Positions 1 through 8,268 are shown, numbered from the stretch's first letter. The stretch: 64,000 nt of DNA from Ramlibacter ginsenosidimutans (GCF_042678185.1 NZ_JBHUDQ010000030.1), one strand, 5' to 3'. Made by a program: numbers and translations. Notes: generated by a model from the sequence alone, not told the origin.

Positions 1-71
1 ACACCCGTCCACGCAAGACCCTTGGCTATAGCACCCCGGCCGATACACTAGCCAAGGCACTGTTGCGGTGA
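1..71 (+). CDS. IS30-family transposase, C-terminal end (cut by window edge)
   Basis: The reading frame from base 3 to the TGA at 69-71 encodes TRPRKTLGYSTPADTLAKAL and then LR. This matches the conserved C-terminus of IS30-family DDE transposases, where an RPRKTLG-x-x-TP motif follows the catalytic core. The catalytic residues lie before the window, so activity cannot be judged. Bases 61-86, overlapping the stop, read tgttgcggtgaccggttgaa and then tccgcc, which resembles the terminal inverted repeat of such elements. The element therefore probably ends near base 86; that boundary is inference. Confidence 0.72.
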   Translation, partial: TRPRKTLGYSTPADTLAKALLR

Positions 72-86
72 CCGGTTGAATCCGCC

Positions 87-179
87 ACGCAAAGGTTTCG
101 CAGGGGACGCAAAAGGGCTTCCATCTAGAAATGTCTTTTTTGCGTACTTTGGCTGTTCCCTTTTGCAACCTCTGCGTCC
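87..179. repeat. Intergenic palindromic repeat, cgcagagg type, copy 1 (degenerate)
   Basis: Units related to acgcaaagg and acgcaaaagg (87-118) are followed by inverted units ending in cctctgcgtcc (169-179). Between them is a core reading aatgtctttttt, whose reverse complement contains aagacatt. The same architecture, short tandem units pointing toward a core with aagacatt, recurs at 32417-32519 and 35865-35961. This copy is the most eroded. It sits between the IS30 end and the stop of the acyl-CoA synthetase gene. Confidence 0.6.
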
Positions 180-197
180 GGTAGCCCGCTTTCCGCG

Positions 198-1826
198 TCA
201 GCGCGGAAAGCGCTCGCGCAGCTTCAGCTTCCAGAACTTGCCCGTGGACGTGCGCGGCACCGCGTCGATGAACTCGTAGCGTTCGGGCAATTGCCATTTC
301 GCGAACCCGTGCTTCAGCAGGTGCTCGTTCAGCTGGCCCGCATGCGCGTCCGCGCCCTTCTTCAGCACCACGCAGGCGAGCGGCCGTTCGCTCCACTTCT
401 CGTCGGGAATGGCGATGACCGCCGCTTCGGCCACGGCGGGGTGTCCCATCAGCGCGTTCTCGAGGTCCACCGAGCTGATCCATTCGCCCCCGGACTTGAT
501 CAGGTCCTTGGTGCGGTCGGTGATGCGCACGAAACCGAGGTCGTCCACGCTGGCAACGTCGCCCGTACGCAGCCACCCGTCGTCGGTGAACTTGTCGGGA
601 CTGCGCGGAACCTCGTGGTAGCTGCCCGTGATGAAGGGGCCGCGCACCTGGATCTCGCCCACGCTCTTGCCGTCCCACGGCTGCTCGCCGGTGTCGCCGA
701 TCACCCGCAGCTCCACCAGCGGCACGGGCACGCCGGCCATGGCCGCCCGGCGGTACTTCTCGTCGTCGCTCGCGCCCTGGAGCTCGGCCCGCGGATAGGA
801 GACGGTGCAGACGGGCGAGGTCTCGGTCATGCCCCAGCCCTGGCCGATCCAGATGCCCTGGCGGTCGAACGCGCGGATGAGGGCCTCGGGCACCGCCGCG
901 CCGCCCACCAGCGAGCGCATGCCGCGGGGCAGCTTCCAGCGGCCGTGGTGCGGCGAGTCCGGGGCCTGCGCCGCATCGAAGGTCTGGATCAGGCTCAGCC
1001 AGATGGTCGGGACGCCAAGCGAGAGCGTCGGCGGCTCGACCTGCATCAGGTCGAGCAGGTCTTCGGGATGCAGGTGCGGCCCCGGGAACACCAGCTTCAC
1101 TCCCATCATCACCGCGCCGTAGGGGATGCCCCAGCTGTTGGCGTGGAACATGGGGGTGACCGGCAGGACGACATCCGTGCCGCGCAATCCCCAGGAATCA
1201 CCCAGGCTCGCGACGAGTGTGTGCAGGATCGTCGAGCGGTGCGAGTAGGCGACGCCCTTCGGCCGGCCGGTCGTGCCCGACGTGTAGCACATGGCGACCG
1301 GGTCGTTCTCGTCGTGCTCCGCATAGCGGAAGCCTTGCGCATCCGCGTCGGCCAGCAAGGCCTCGTAGTCTGTGAACTCCGCCGGCACGGGCGCGCCGGA
1401 GAACGGGAACACGATCACCTTCTCGAAGCGATGCAGGCCCGCGAACTGCTTGTACAGCGGCAGCAGCACGTCGTCGACGACCAGGAAGCGGTCTTGCGCG
1501 TTGCCAGCGATCCAGCCGATCTCGTCGGGCGACAGCCGCAGGTTGAGCGTGTGCATCACGCCGCCGGCGGCGGGGATGCCGAAGTAGCACTCCAGGTGGG
1601 CGTGGTGGTTCCAGCAAAGCGTCGCGACTCGTTCGCCCTTGCGCAGGCCGAGCCGCTCGAGCGCCGATGCGAGGGCCCGGGTGCGCTCGTAGAACTCGCC
1701 ATAGGTGTGCCGCCGCAGCGACTTGTCCGGCAGCCGCGAGACGATCTCGTTGCGATGGAACAGCTGGCCGGCGCGCTCGAGCAGGTGGTTGAGCGACAGC
1801 GGCGTGGTCATCATCGTGCTTTGCAT
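198..1826 (-). CDS. Acyl-CoA synthetase (AMP-binding, long/medium-chain type)
   Basis: A 542-residue ANL-superfamily ligase that activates a carboxylic acid as acyl-AMP and transfers it to CoA. The P-loop YTSGTTGRPKG lies at about residues 181-191. GWGMTETSP, GWLRTGD and the C-terminal catalytic lysine in TSTGKFWK are all present, so the enzyme looks intact. The start MQSTMMTTPLS is chosen because the frame upstream of 1826 has no family similarity and overlaps the divergent gene at 1896. The sequence resembles the fatty acyl-CoA synthetase / dimethylsulfoniopropionate-lyase-associated ligase group, but the acid substrate cannot be read from sequence. It is transcribed divergently from the tlpA-side genes. 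Confidence 0.9.
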   Translation of the reverse strand: MQSTMMTTPLSLNHLLERAGQLFHRNEIVSRLPDKSLRRHTYGEFYERTRALASALERLGLRKGERVATLCWNHHAHLECYFGIPAAGGVMHTLNLRLSPDEIGWIAGNAQDRFLVVDDVLLPLYKQFAGLHRFEKVIVFPFSGAPVPAEFTDYEALLADADAQGFRYAEHDENDPVAMCYTSGTTGRPKGVAYSHRSTILHTLVASLGDSWGLRGTDVVLPVTPMFHANSWGIPYGAVMMGVKLVFPGPHLHPEDLLDLMQVEPPTLSLGVPTIWLSLIQTFDAAQAPDSPHHGRWKLPRGMRSLVGGAAVPEALIRAFDRQGIWIGQGWGMTETSPVCTVSYPRAELQGASDDEKYRRAAMAGVPVPLVELRVIGDTGEQPWDGKSVGEIQVRGPFITGSYHEVPRSPDKFTDDGWLRTGDVASVDDLGFVRITDRTKDLIKSGGEWISSVDLENALMGHPAVAEAAVIAIPDEKWSERPLACVVLKKGADAHAGQLNEHLLKHGFAKWQLPERYEFIDAVPRTSTGKFWKLKLRERFPR

Positions 1827-1895
1827 GCCGGACCCCCGAAGTGGAGAAGCCACTGTAGGGACCCGGGGCGCGCCCGTCCATGCAGAATGCACCTG

Positions 1896-2492
1896 ATGGA
1901 CACCTTGCAGTCGGAGATCGCCGCCACCGCCGCGCGGCTGGTGGTGGAGGAGGGCCTGGAATACGGCGCGGCCAAGCGGCGCGCCGCCAGGCAACTCGGG
2001 CTGGGCGCGCGCACGGCGCTGCCCGACAACGAGTTGCTGGAAGATGCGGTCCGCGAATACATCGACCTGTTCTGCGCCGAGACGCAGCCGGCGGAACTGG
2101 CCGCCCTGCGCCGGCTGGCCCTGACCTGGATGGAACGGCTGGCGCAGTTCCGCCCTTACCTCGCCGGCGCGGTATGGCATGGGACGGCCACCCGGCTGTC
2201 CGACATCTACCTGCAACTGTTCTGCGACGACCCCAAGTCCGCCGAGATCGCCCTGATCGACCACGCGGTCGACTACACGCCGCGCACGGTCACGGGCTTC
2301 CACGGTGAAGCGGTGGAGGCCCTGAGCATCAGCAGCATGAGCAAGGAGCTCGGGGAGCCCGTGGGCGTGCACCTGCTGGTGTACGACCACGACGACCTGC
2401 GCGGCGCGCTCAAGCCCGACAACAAGGGGCGCACGCCCCGCGGCGACCTGGCCGCCGTGCGCGCCCTCATCGCGGAGACCCATGATGCATGA
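1896..2492 (+). CDS. Conserved protein of unknown function upstream of tlpA
   Basis: A 198-residue soluble protein starting MDTLQSEIAATAARLVVEEG. I recognise it only as a conserved companion of tlpA/accBC in Burkholderiales. It has no signal peptide or membrane segment. A stretch at about residues 96-112, GTATRLSDIYLQLFCDD, loosely recalls the GS-x-AR...SD-x-D motif of minimal nucleotidyltransferases, but the second Asp pair is not canonical, so no activity is claimed. An alternative ATG lies 9 bases upstream at 1887; neither start has a clear ribosome-binding site. The 3' end overlaps tlpA by 11 bases, so the two genes are probably translationally coupled. Confidence 0.75.
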   Translation: MDTLQSEIAATAARLVVEEGLEYGAAKRRAARQLGLGARTALPDNELLEDAVREYIDLFCAETQPAELAALRRLALTWMERLAQFRPYLAGAVWHGTATRLSDIYLQLFCDDPKSAEIALIDHAVDYTPRTVTGFHGEAVEALSISSMSKELGEPVGVHLLVYDHDDLRGALKPDNKGRTPRGDLAAVRALIAETHDA

Positions 2493-3048
2493 AGCGATCC
2501 AGGAGCCGGATGCTCCCGCTGCCGGACCGAGCCGGCGCGGCTGGTTGCTCGCTGCGGTGGGTGCCGCCGCCGCGGCCGCGGGCGCCGGCGTTGCGTGGTG
2601 GAAGCTGCGCCCCGGCGCGGTCGACACCGGCGCGGCCGAACGCCTGTGGCCGCTTTCCTTCGACACGCCGCAAGGCACGCCGCTGGCCATGTCCGCATTC
2701 CGCGGCAAGCCGCTGCTGCTGAACTTCTGGGCGACCTGGTGCGCGCCCTGCGTCGAGGAGATGCCGATGCTCGATGCGTTCTACCGCCAACATGCAGCGA
2801 ACGGATGGCAAACGGTCGGACTTGCGATCGACCAGCCCTCCGCGGTGCGCAAGTTCCTGGAACGCACCCCCATCGGCTATCCCATCGGACTGGCCGGTTT
2901 GCAGGGCACGGAACTGACCCGCGACCTGGGCAACGATGCCGGCGGCCTGCCGTTTTCGGTGCTTTTTGCGGCCGATGGCCGCGTGCTGCAGCGTAGAATG
3001 GGCCGGCTCAGCGACGCCGACCTGAAGACCTGGTCCGGCTTCTCCTGA
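2482..3048 (+). CDS. TlpA-family thiol:disulfide oxidoreductase
   Basis: A 188-residue thioredoxin-fold protein anchored by one N-terminal membrane helix (about residues 20-41, Ala-rich, ending WW-K). The thioredoxin domain faces the periplasm. The active site is FWATWCAPC, with Cys87 and Cys90 in CxxC arrangement. Such proteins reduce periplasmic disulfides, for example in cytochrome c maturation or protection against oxidation; the partner here is unknown. The start overlaps the preceding gene, and the next in-frame ATG is the second codon, so the start is uncertain by one residue. The gene precedes accB by 151 bases. Confidence 0.9.
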   Translation: MMHEAIQEPDAPAAGPSRRGWLLAAVGAAAAAAGAGVAWWKLRPGAVDTGAAERLWPLSFDTPQGTPLAMSAFRGKPLLLNFWATWCAPCVEEMPMLDAFYRQHAANGWQTVGLAIDQPSAVRKFLERTPIGYPIGLAGLQGTELTRDLGNDAGGLPFSVLFAADGRVLQRRMGRLSDADLKTWSGFS

Positions 3049-3199
3049 GCGGCGCGGGGCGCTTGCGCCGGCGCTTGCATCCGTTCTGGAATCTGGAGCG
3101 GATCCGATTGATTGAGCCATCGTTCCTGCAAAAAGCCGGAAGAACGCGATTTTTGCTGTAAATTCGCGTCCTCTTTGAAGACGAGGCAGGAGAACCTCC

Positions 3200-3655
3200 A
3201 TGGACTTGCGCAAACTCAAGACGCTGATCGACCTCGTGTCGGAATCGAACGTGTCCGAACTGGAGATCACCGAAGCGGAGGGCAAGGTCCGCATCGTGAA
3301 GGGCGGCCCTGCGGCCGCGCAGGCGTATTACGCCCCGGCACCCATGCCCGCCGGGAACGCCGCACCGGCACCCATGCTGGCACCGGCTGCGACCGTGCCT
3401 GCGGCGCCCGAAGCGGAGAAGGGCCACACGGTCAAGTCGCCCATGGTGGGCACGTTCTACCGTGCTTCGGCGCCGGGCGCGAAGGCGTTCGTCGAGGTCG
3501 GCAGCGTGGTCAAGGAAGGCGAGACCATCTGCATCATCGAGGCGATGAAGATCCTCAACGAGATCGAGGCCGACAAGGCCGGCACGATCGCGAAGATCCT
3601 TTGCGAGAACGGGCAGGCCGTCGAATACGGCCAGCCGCTGTTCGTCATCGAATAA
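3200..3655 (+). CDS. accB: Biotin carboxyl carrier protein of acetyl-CoA carboxylase
   Basis: A 151-residue carrier subunit that presents covalently bound biotin to biotin carboxylase (AccC) and then to the carboxyltransferase in the first step of fatty acid synthesis. Visible parts are the N-terminal MDLRKLKTLIDLVSES helix, an Ala/Pro linker (about residues 38-72) and the biotinyl domain with EAMKI, Lys117 being the biotinylation site. The start has a good ribosome-binding site (caggaga) 6-8 bases upstream. The 151-base gap before it is AT-richer near tgctgtaaattc (about 3153-3164), a plausible but unproven promoter region. In many relatives aroQ sits directly upstream; here tlpA does. Confidence 0.96.
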   Translation: MDLRKLKTLIDLVSESNVSELEITEAEGKVRIVKGGPAAAQAYYAPAPMPAGNAAPAPMLAPAATVPAAPEAEKGHTVKSPMVGTFYRASAPGAKAFVEVGSVVKEGETICIIEAMKILNEIEADKAGTIAKILCENGQAVEYGQPLFVIE

Positions 3656-3803
3656 GAAATGCTCCAGAAGATCCTGGTCGCCAATTGCGGCGCGGGCCGC
3701 AGGCCGGGGGGCGCGCTCACATCTGCGCGCAGCGCATGTGAGCACGCACCAAAGCGCGCGTGGGCGCGCAGCGCACACAGGGCGACGAGCCGCGAGAACA
3801 CGA
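3656..3803. other. accB-accC spacer with a duplicated accC start and a hairpin
   Basis: These 148 bases separate genes that are normally almost adjacent. The segment begins with atg at 3659, and 3666-3692 repeats the start of accC (3811-3837), sharing agaagatcctggtcgccaat exactly. This ghost frame encodes MLQKILVANCG and then diverges, ending in TGA at the real start region. Between the two copies, gctcacat (3715-3722) and atgtgagc (3736-3743) form an 8-bp inverted repeat amid gcgc-rich sequence. The accC ribosome-binding region lies at the right end. It looks like a partial duplication, or the scar of an insertion at the accC start. Confidence 0.7.
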
Positions 3804-5153
3804 ATGTTTAAGAAGATCCTGGTCGCCAATCGCGGCGAAATCGCCCTGAGGATTCAGCGCGCGTGCAACGAGCTGGGCGTGAAGGCCGTGATGGTCTACT
3901 CCGAGGCCGACCGCGAAGCCAAGTACGTGAAGCTGGCGGACGAGGCGGTCTGCATCGGCCCGCCTCCGTCGTCCCACAGCTACCTGAACATGCCCGCGAT
4001 CATCGCGGCGGCCGAAGTCACGGACGCCGAGGCGATCCATCCGGGCTACGGCTTCCTGTCCGAGAACGCCGACTTCGCCGAGCGGGTGGAGAAGAGCGGA
4101 TTCCAGTTCATCGGGCCGACGCCCGAGAACATCCGGACCATGGGCGACAAGGTGTCCGCCAAGCAGGCCATGATCAAGGCCGGCGTGCCTTGCGTGCCCG
4201 GCTCGGAGGGCGAACTGCCCGACAACCCGGCGGAGATCCGCCGCATCGCCCGCAGCGTGGGCTACCCGGTGATCATCAAGGCCGCGGGCGGCGGCGGCGG
4301 CCGCGGCATGCGCGTGGTGCACACCGAAGCGGCGCTGATCAACTCGGTGCAGATGACCAAGGCCGAGGCGCAGGCCGCGTTCGGCAATCCGGCCGTGTAC
4401 ATGGAGAAATTCCTCCAGAACCCGCGCCACATCGAGATCCAGGTGCTGGCCGACAAGCACAAGAACGCGGTGTACCTGGGGGAGCGCGACTGCTCCATGC
4501 AGCGCCGGCACCAGAAGGTGATCGAGGAAGCGCCGGCGCCCGGCATCCCCCGCAAGCTGATCGAGAAGATCGGCGAGCGCTGCTCCGCGGCCTGCCGCAA
4601 GATCGGCTACCGCGGCGCGGGCACCTTCGAGTTCCTCTACGAGAACGGCGAGTTCTACTTCATCGAGATGAACACGCGCGTGCAGGTGGAGCATCCGGTG
4701 ACGGAGCTGATCACCGGCATCGACATCGTGAAGATGCAGATCCGCGTCGCTGCCGGCGAGCGGCTGCCGTTCAAGCAGGGCGACATCGTGCTGCGCGGCC
4801 ACGCGCTCGAGTGCCGCGTGAACGCCGAGGACCCGTACAACTTCGTGCCCTCGCCGGGACGCATCACCATGTGGCACCAGCCCGGCGGCCCCGGCGTGCG
4901 GGTGGACTCGCACGTGTACAACAACTACTTCGTGCCGCCCAACTACGATAGCATGATCGGCAAGATCATCGTCCACGGCGACACGCGCGAGCAGGCGCTG
5001 GCCCGCATGCGCGGTGCGCTCGGCGAGACGGTGGTCGAGGGCATCAAGACCAACATCCCGCTGCACCGCGAGCTGATGGTCGACGCCAAGTTCATGGCCG
5101 GCGGCACCAACATCCACTACCTGGAAGAGTGGCTCTCGCATCACAAGAGGTGA
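3804..5153 (+). CDS. accC: Acetyl-CoA carboxylase, biotin carboxylase subunit
   Basis: A 449-residue ATP-grasp enzyme that carboxylates AccB-bound biotin using ATP and bicarbonate. The start MFKKILVANRGEIALRI is the family N-terminus, so the earlier in-frame ATG at 3738 is rejected. The Gly-rich ATP loop AAGGGGGRGMR (about residue 160), KFLQNPRHIEIQ, the metal/bicarbonate region and MNTRVQVEHPVTE are all present, and the length is standard. It is followed after 57 bases by prmA. Translation may depend on its own leader, because the 148-base spacer separates it from accB. Confidence 0.97.
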   Translation: MFKKILVANRGEIALRIQRACNELGVKAVMVYSEADREAKYVKLADEAVCIGPPPSSHSYLNMPAIIAAAEVTDAEAIHPGYGFLSENADFAERVEKSGFQFIGPTPENIRTMGDKVSAKQAMIKAGVPCVPGSEGELPDNPAEIRRIARSVGYPVIIKAAGGGGGRGMRVVHTEAALINSVQMTKAEAQAAFGNPAVYMEKFLQNPRHIEIQVLADKHKNAVYLGERDCSMQRRHQKVIEEAPAPGIPRKLIEKIGERCSAACRKIGYRGAGTFEFLYENGEFYFIEMNTRVQVEHPVTELITGIDIVKMQIRVAAGERLPFKQGDIVLRGHALECRVNAEDPYNFVPSPGRITMWHQPGGPGVRVDSHVYNNYFVPPNYDSMIGKIIVHGDTREQALARMRGALGETVVEGIKTNIPLHRELMVDAKFMAGGTNIHYLEEWLSHHKR

Positions 5154-5210
5154 TCGCGACCCGGCAGCGGCGCCGCCACGCGCCGCGCGGGAACAGCCCC
5201 GGAGATCTCC

Positions 5211-6092
5211 ATGTTCGAACTGCGCCTGCTGTGCCCTGAAGAGCGTGTCGAGCCCGTCACCGACGCACTCGAGGCGCTCGACGCACTGAGCGTCTCGGTC
5301 GAGGACGCCGACGCGCAGACCCCGGCCGAACAGGCGCTGTTCGGCGAGCCGGGCCTGCCTCCGCCCAAGGAAGGCTGGCAGCGCTCGCTGGTGGTGTCGC
5401 TGTTCGCCGACGAAGCCCAGGCCAGGGAAGCCGCGCAGTTGCTCGCGCCGCAGGACTTCTTCGTCGACTGCCGGATCCTCGGCGTGCAAGCCGTTCCCGA
5501 CCAGGACTGGGTGCGCCTCACGCAATCGCAATTCGAGCCCGTGCAGGTGACGCCCAGCTTCTGGATCGTGCCGACCTGGCATGAACCGCCGGCCGCCGCG
5601 CAGCAGGTGATCCGGCTCGATCCCGGCCTGGCCTTCGGCACCGGCACGCATCCCACCACGCGCATGTGCCTGCGGTGGATCGCCCACCATCCGCCCCAGG
5701 GCCAGCGCGTGCTGGACTACGGTTGCGGCTCCGGCATCCTCGCCATCGGCGCGGCGAAGTTCGGCGCCGCGGCTGTGGACGCCGTCGACATCGACGAAGC
5801 GGCCGTGCGCTCCACCGAGGACAACGCGCGCGCCAACGGCGTGCAGCTCGCGGCGGGACTGCCGGACCGCGCCAGCGGCCGCTACGACACCGTGCTCGCC
5901 AACATCCTGGCGACGCCGCTGAAGGTGCTCGCTCCGCTGCTGTGCGGCCACGTGGCACCGGGCGGACACCTGGTGCTCGCCGGCATCCTCGCGCGCCAGG
6001 CGAGCGAGCTGCAGGAGGCCTACGCTCCCTATGCGGCGCTGCAGGTGAGCGACGAGGAAGACGGCTGGATCCTGATGACGGCACAGTGCTGA
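5211..6092 (+). CDS. prmA: Ribosomal protein L11 methyltransferase
   Basis: A 293-residue SAM-dependent enzyme that trimethylates ribosomal protein L11. The N-terminal substrate-recognition domain (about 1-110) starts MFELRLLCPEERVEPV. The catalytic domain follows, with LAFGTGTHPTTR, the SAM-binding DYGCGSGILAIGAAK, and VLANILATPL corresponding to the NPPY-like motif NIL of PrmA. Length and order are typical. It lies in the conserved accB-accC-prmA block, and a short non-coding stretch of about 110 bases separates it from the zinc-ribbon gene. Confidence 0.96.
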   Translation: MFELRLLCPEERVEPVTDALEALDALSVSVEDADAQTPAEQALFGEPGLPPPKEGWQRSLVVSLFADEAQAREAAQLLAPQDFFVDCRILGVQAVPDQDWVRLTQSQFEPVQVTPSFWIVPTWHEPPAAAQQVIRLDPGLAFGTGTHPTTRMCLRWIAHHPPQGQRVLDYGCGSGILAIGAAKFGAAAVDAVDIDEAAVRSTEDNARANGVQLAAGLPDRASGRYDTVLANILATPLKVLAPLLCGHVAPGGHLVLAGILARQASELQEAYAPYAALQVSDEEDGWILMTAQC

Positions 6093-6205
6093 CCGGGCCG
6101 GCGGCGCCCTGAGTCCCTCCTGGCGCGGACCCGGGGACGTGGCCGCCCCCGCAGGCGAAGACGGGCTCCGGATGGCGCGCCGTTGTTCCGGGTGAAAATA
6201 CGCCC

Positions 6206-7225
6206 ATGAGCCTGATCACCAGCTGTCCCGCCTGCGGCACGATGTTCCGTGTCGTGCCGGACCAGCTGAAGATCTCCGAGGGCTGGGTGCGCTGCGGCCA
6301 TTGCAGCGAGGTGTTCGACGCCACGGCGCACCTCACCGACGAATCCGTGCTGGGCAACTTGCCGGAAGCAAAGGCCACGACCCACGCGCCGCTGCCGCCG
6401 CCGTCCCCACCGGACGACCAGGCCACGACGCCCGACACACTGCAGCCGCGGCCCGCCGACCTGTATGCGCGACCGACCGCGGGCGCCGAAGACCAGGCCG
6501 ACAGCCGCTCCACCGATCCGTCCGACTTCTTCCTGGCCGACGAGGCGGACCCGGCGCTGGAGCCTTCCCCGCTCGACGCCCCCTTCGTGTTCCGGCGCTC
6601 GGAGATCACGCTGTCGGACCTCGGCCCGGAGACTGGCCGGGAAGGGCAGGCGCTGTCCGGCGACTTCGACCGCGAGGAGGACGAGGACGACGACGAGGAC
6701 GTGCCGAACGTCTCCTTCGTCCGCAAGGCCCGGCGCCAAGCGTGGTGGACGCGGCCGGGCGTGCGGCTGGTGCTTGCGTTGCTGGCGCTGGTGCTCGGCC
6801 TCTTGCTCGCGCTGCAGGTCGCCTGGCAGGACCGCGACCGGCTCGCGCTCGCGCAGCCGATGCTGCGTCCGGCGCTGCAGCACATGTGCGATGCGCTGCA
6901 TTGCACGATAGGCCCGCCGCGGCAGATCGATGCCATCCTGATCGACAGCTCCGCCTTCAATCGCCTGCGCAACGACACCTATCGCCTGAGTTTCACGTTG
7001 CGCAACACGGCGCCCACGCAGGTCGCCGCGCCGGCGATGGAGCTGACCATCACCGACTCGCAGGACCAGACCGTGGTGCGCCGCGTGCTGAGCCCGGCGG
7101 AACTCGGCTCCGCCGACGGCGTGATCCCCGCGGCCGGCGAGTGGTCGCGCACCGTGGGCGTGCGCGTCGACCCCGGCAGCGCCGCGCGCGTGGCCGGCTA
7201 CCGCCTGCTTGCCTTCTACCCCTGA
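6206..7225 (+). CDS. Zinc-ribbon/DUF3426 single-span membrane protein
   Basis: A 339-residue protein with an N-terminal MJ0042-type zinc ribbon: Cys7-xx-Cys10 and Cys30-xx-Cys33 in SCPACGTMFRV...VRCGHC. A long Pro/Ala-rich linker with an acidic stretch (EEDEDDDED) follows, then a transmembrane helix at about residues 185-207 and a C-terminal DUF3426 domain that would face the periplasm. The biochemical role is not established for the family. It is a constant neighbour of prmA in Burkholderiales. The gene ends 17 bases before the kinase start, suggesting one transcript. Confidence 0.88.
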   Translation: MSLITSCPACGTMFRVVPDQLKISEGWVRCGHCSEVFDATAHLTDESVLGNLPEAKATTHAPLPPPSPPDDQATTPDTLQPRPADLYARPTAGAEDQADSRSTDPSDFFLADEADPALEPSPLDAPFVFRRSEITLSDLGPETGREGQALSGDFDREEDEDDDEDVPNVSFVRKARRQAWWTRPGVRLVLALLALVLGLLLALQVAWQDRDRLALAQPMLRPALQHMCDALHCTIGPPRQIDAILIDSSAFNRLRNDTYRLSFTLRNTAPTQVAAPAMELTITDSQDQTVVRRVLSPAELGSADGVIPAAGEWSRTVGVRVDPGSAARVAGYRLLAFYP

Positions 7226-7242
7226 CCCTGAGAAAGAGAACC

Positions 7243-8133
7243 ATGGCCGCCGTCATCTGCGGATCCCTCGCCTTCGATACCATCATGAGCTTCGAGGGCC
7301 GCTTCGCCGAGCAGATCCTGCCGGACCAGCTGCACATCCTGAACGTGTCCTTCCTGGTTCCCAGCCTGCGGCGGGACTTCGGCGGCTGCGCGGGCAACAT
7401 CGCGTACAGCCTGAAGCTGCTGGGCGGCACGCCGCTGCCCATGGGGGCGGTGGGCAGCGACGGCGGCGATTACCTGCAGCGGCTCGAATCGCTCGGCATC
7501 GACAGCCGCTTCGTGCTGCGGGTGGACGACACCTACACGGCGCAGGCGATGATCATGACCGACCGCGACAACAACCAGATCACCGCCTTCCACCCCGGCG
7601 CGATGATGCAGGCGCACGAGGTGAAGGTGCAGCCGCGCCCGGACATCAAGCTGGGCATGATCTCGCCCGACGGTCGCGACGCGATGCTGCAGCACGCGGC
7701 GCAGTTCAAGGCGGCGGGCATCCCCTTCGTGTTCGACCCGGGGCAGGGCCTGCCGATGTTCGGCGGCGACGAGCTCGCCAGGTTCATCGACCAGGCGACC
7801 TGGGTGACCGTCAACGACTACGAGGGCAAGATGCTGTCGGAGCGCACGGGCTGGAGCAGCGCGGAAATCTCGAAGCGCGTCGACGGCCTGGTGGTCACAC
7901 TGGGCGGCGACGGCTGCGAGGTGTGGGTGAACGGCGAGGTGACGCTGGTGCCGCCCGAACGCCCCGCGGCGATCGTCGACCCGACCGGGTGCGGCGACGC
8001 CTGGCGCGGCGCGCTGCTGCATGGGCTGGAGCAGGGCTGGTCGCTCACGCGCTGCGCGCAGCTGGGCAACAAGGTCGGCGCCATCAAGATCGCCAGCCGC
8101 GGTCCGCAGAATTACACGTTGCCTTCACTCTGA
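7243..8133 (+). CDS. PfkB/ribokinase-family carbohydrate (adenosine-like) kinase
   Basis: A 296-residue kinase. The N-terminus MAAVICGSLAFDTIMSFEG and FGGCAGNIAYSLKLLGG match the first PfkB signature region. The C-terminal signature is DPTGCGDAWRG, with the catalytic base Asp in GD; the usual A of GAGD is Cys. The protein is closest to the adenosine-kinase-like branch found next to prmA in Burkholderiales, but the substrate is not proven. The ATG at 7243 has an upstream agaaagaga ribosome-binding site. The stop codon lies inside the left arm of a terminator hairpin. Confidence 0.9.
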   Translation: MAAVICGSLAFDTIMSFEGRFAEQILPDQLHILNVSFLVPSLRRDFGGCAGNIAYSLKLLGGTPLPMGAVGSDGGDYLQRLESLGIDSRFVLRVDDTYTAQAMIMTDRDNNQITAFHPGAMMQAHEVKVQPRPDIKLGMISPDGRDAMLQHAAQFKAAGIPFVFDPGQGLPMFGGDELARFIDQATWVTVNDYEGKMLSERTGWSSAEISKRVDGLVVTLGGDGCEVWVNGEVTLVPPERPAAIVDPTGCGDAWRGALLHGLEQGWSLTRCAQLGNKVGAIKIASRGPQNYTLPSL

Positions 8134-8161
8134 AAAATCGCCAGGGCGATTTTTCAGAGTG
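8126..8161. terminator. Strong hairpin at the end of the PfkB kinase gene
   Basis: cactctgaaaaatcgcc (8126-8142) pairs perfectly with ggcgatttttcagagtg (8145-8161). The arms are AT-rich with a GC tip and a run of A/T on both strands. The kinase stop codon TGA (8131-8133) is within the left arm. The element is symmetric, so it could end transcription from both the kinase (+) and the converging SDR gene (-). Confidence 0.75.
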
Positions 8162-8172
8162 GCCCCAGCATG

Positions 8173-8208
8173 TGTGAAGAGGACCGGCAAAGCCGGATCC
8201 TCTTCACA
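8173..8208. terminator. Second hairpin between convergent genes
   Basis: tgtgaagaggaccggc (8173-8188) pairs with gccggatcctcttcaca (8192-8208) through a 3-base loop, with one bulged base. It is 11 bases after the first hairpin. Two stable hairpins in a row between convergent genes point to a bidirectional terminator region. There is no clear U-tract directly after this one, so its termination role is less certain. Confidence 0.55.
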
Positions 8209-8268
8209 GGTGGCATCGCGCTGCATGCTATCCCGCGCAATGCGGAGCGCGGCAAGCGCGCAGATCGG

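Noticed and set aside
291..2492. 733-codon plus-strand frame
   Set aside because: It is antisense to the synthetase up to about 1826. Only the last 199 codons (from 1896) look like a real gene.
198..2708. 836-codon minus-strand frame as one protein
   Set aside because: Only the part from 1826 to 198 matches an acyl-CoA synthetase. The remainder is the shadow of the plus-strand genes at 1896 and 2482.
3717..5969. 750-codon minus-strand frame opposite accC and prmA
   Set aside because: It is a low-complexity His/Arg/Ala-rich shadow with no family likeness. The plus strand carries clear accC and prmA.
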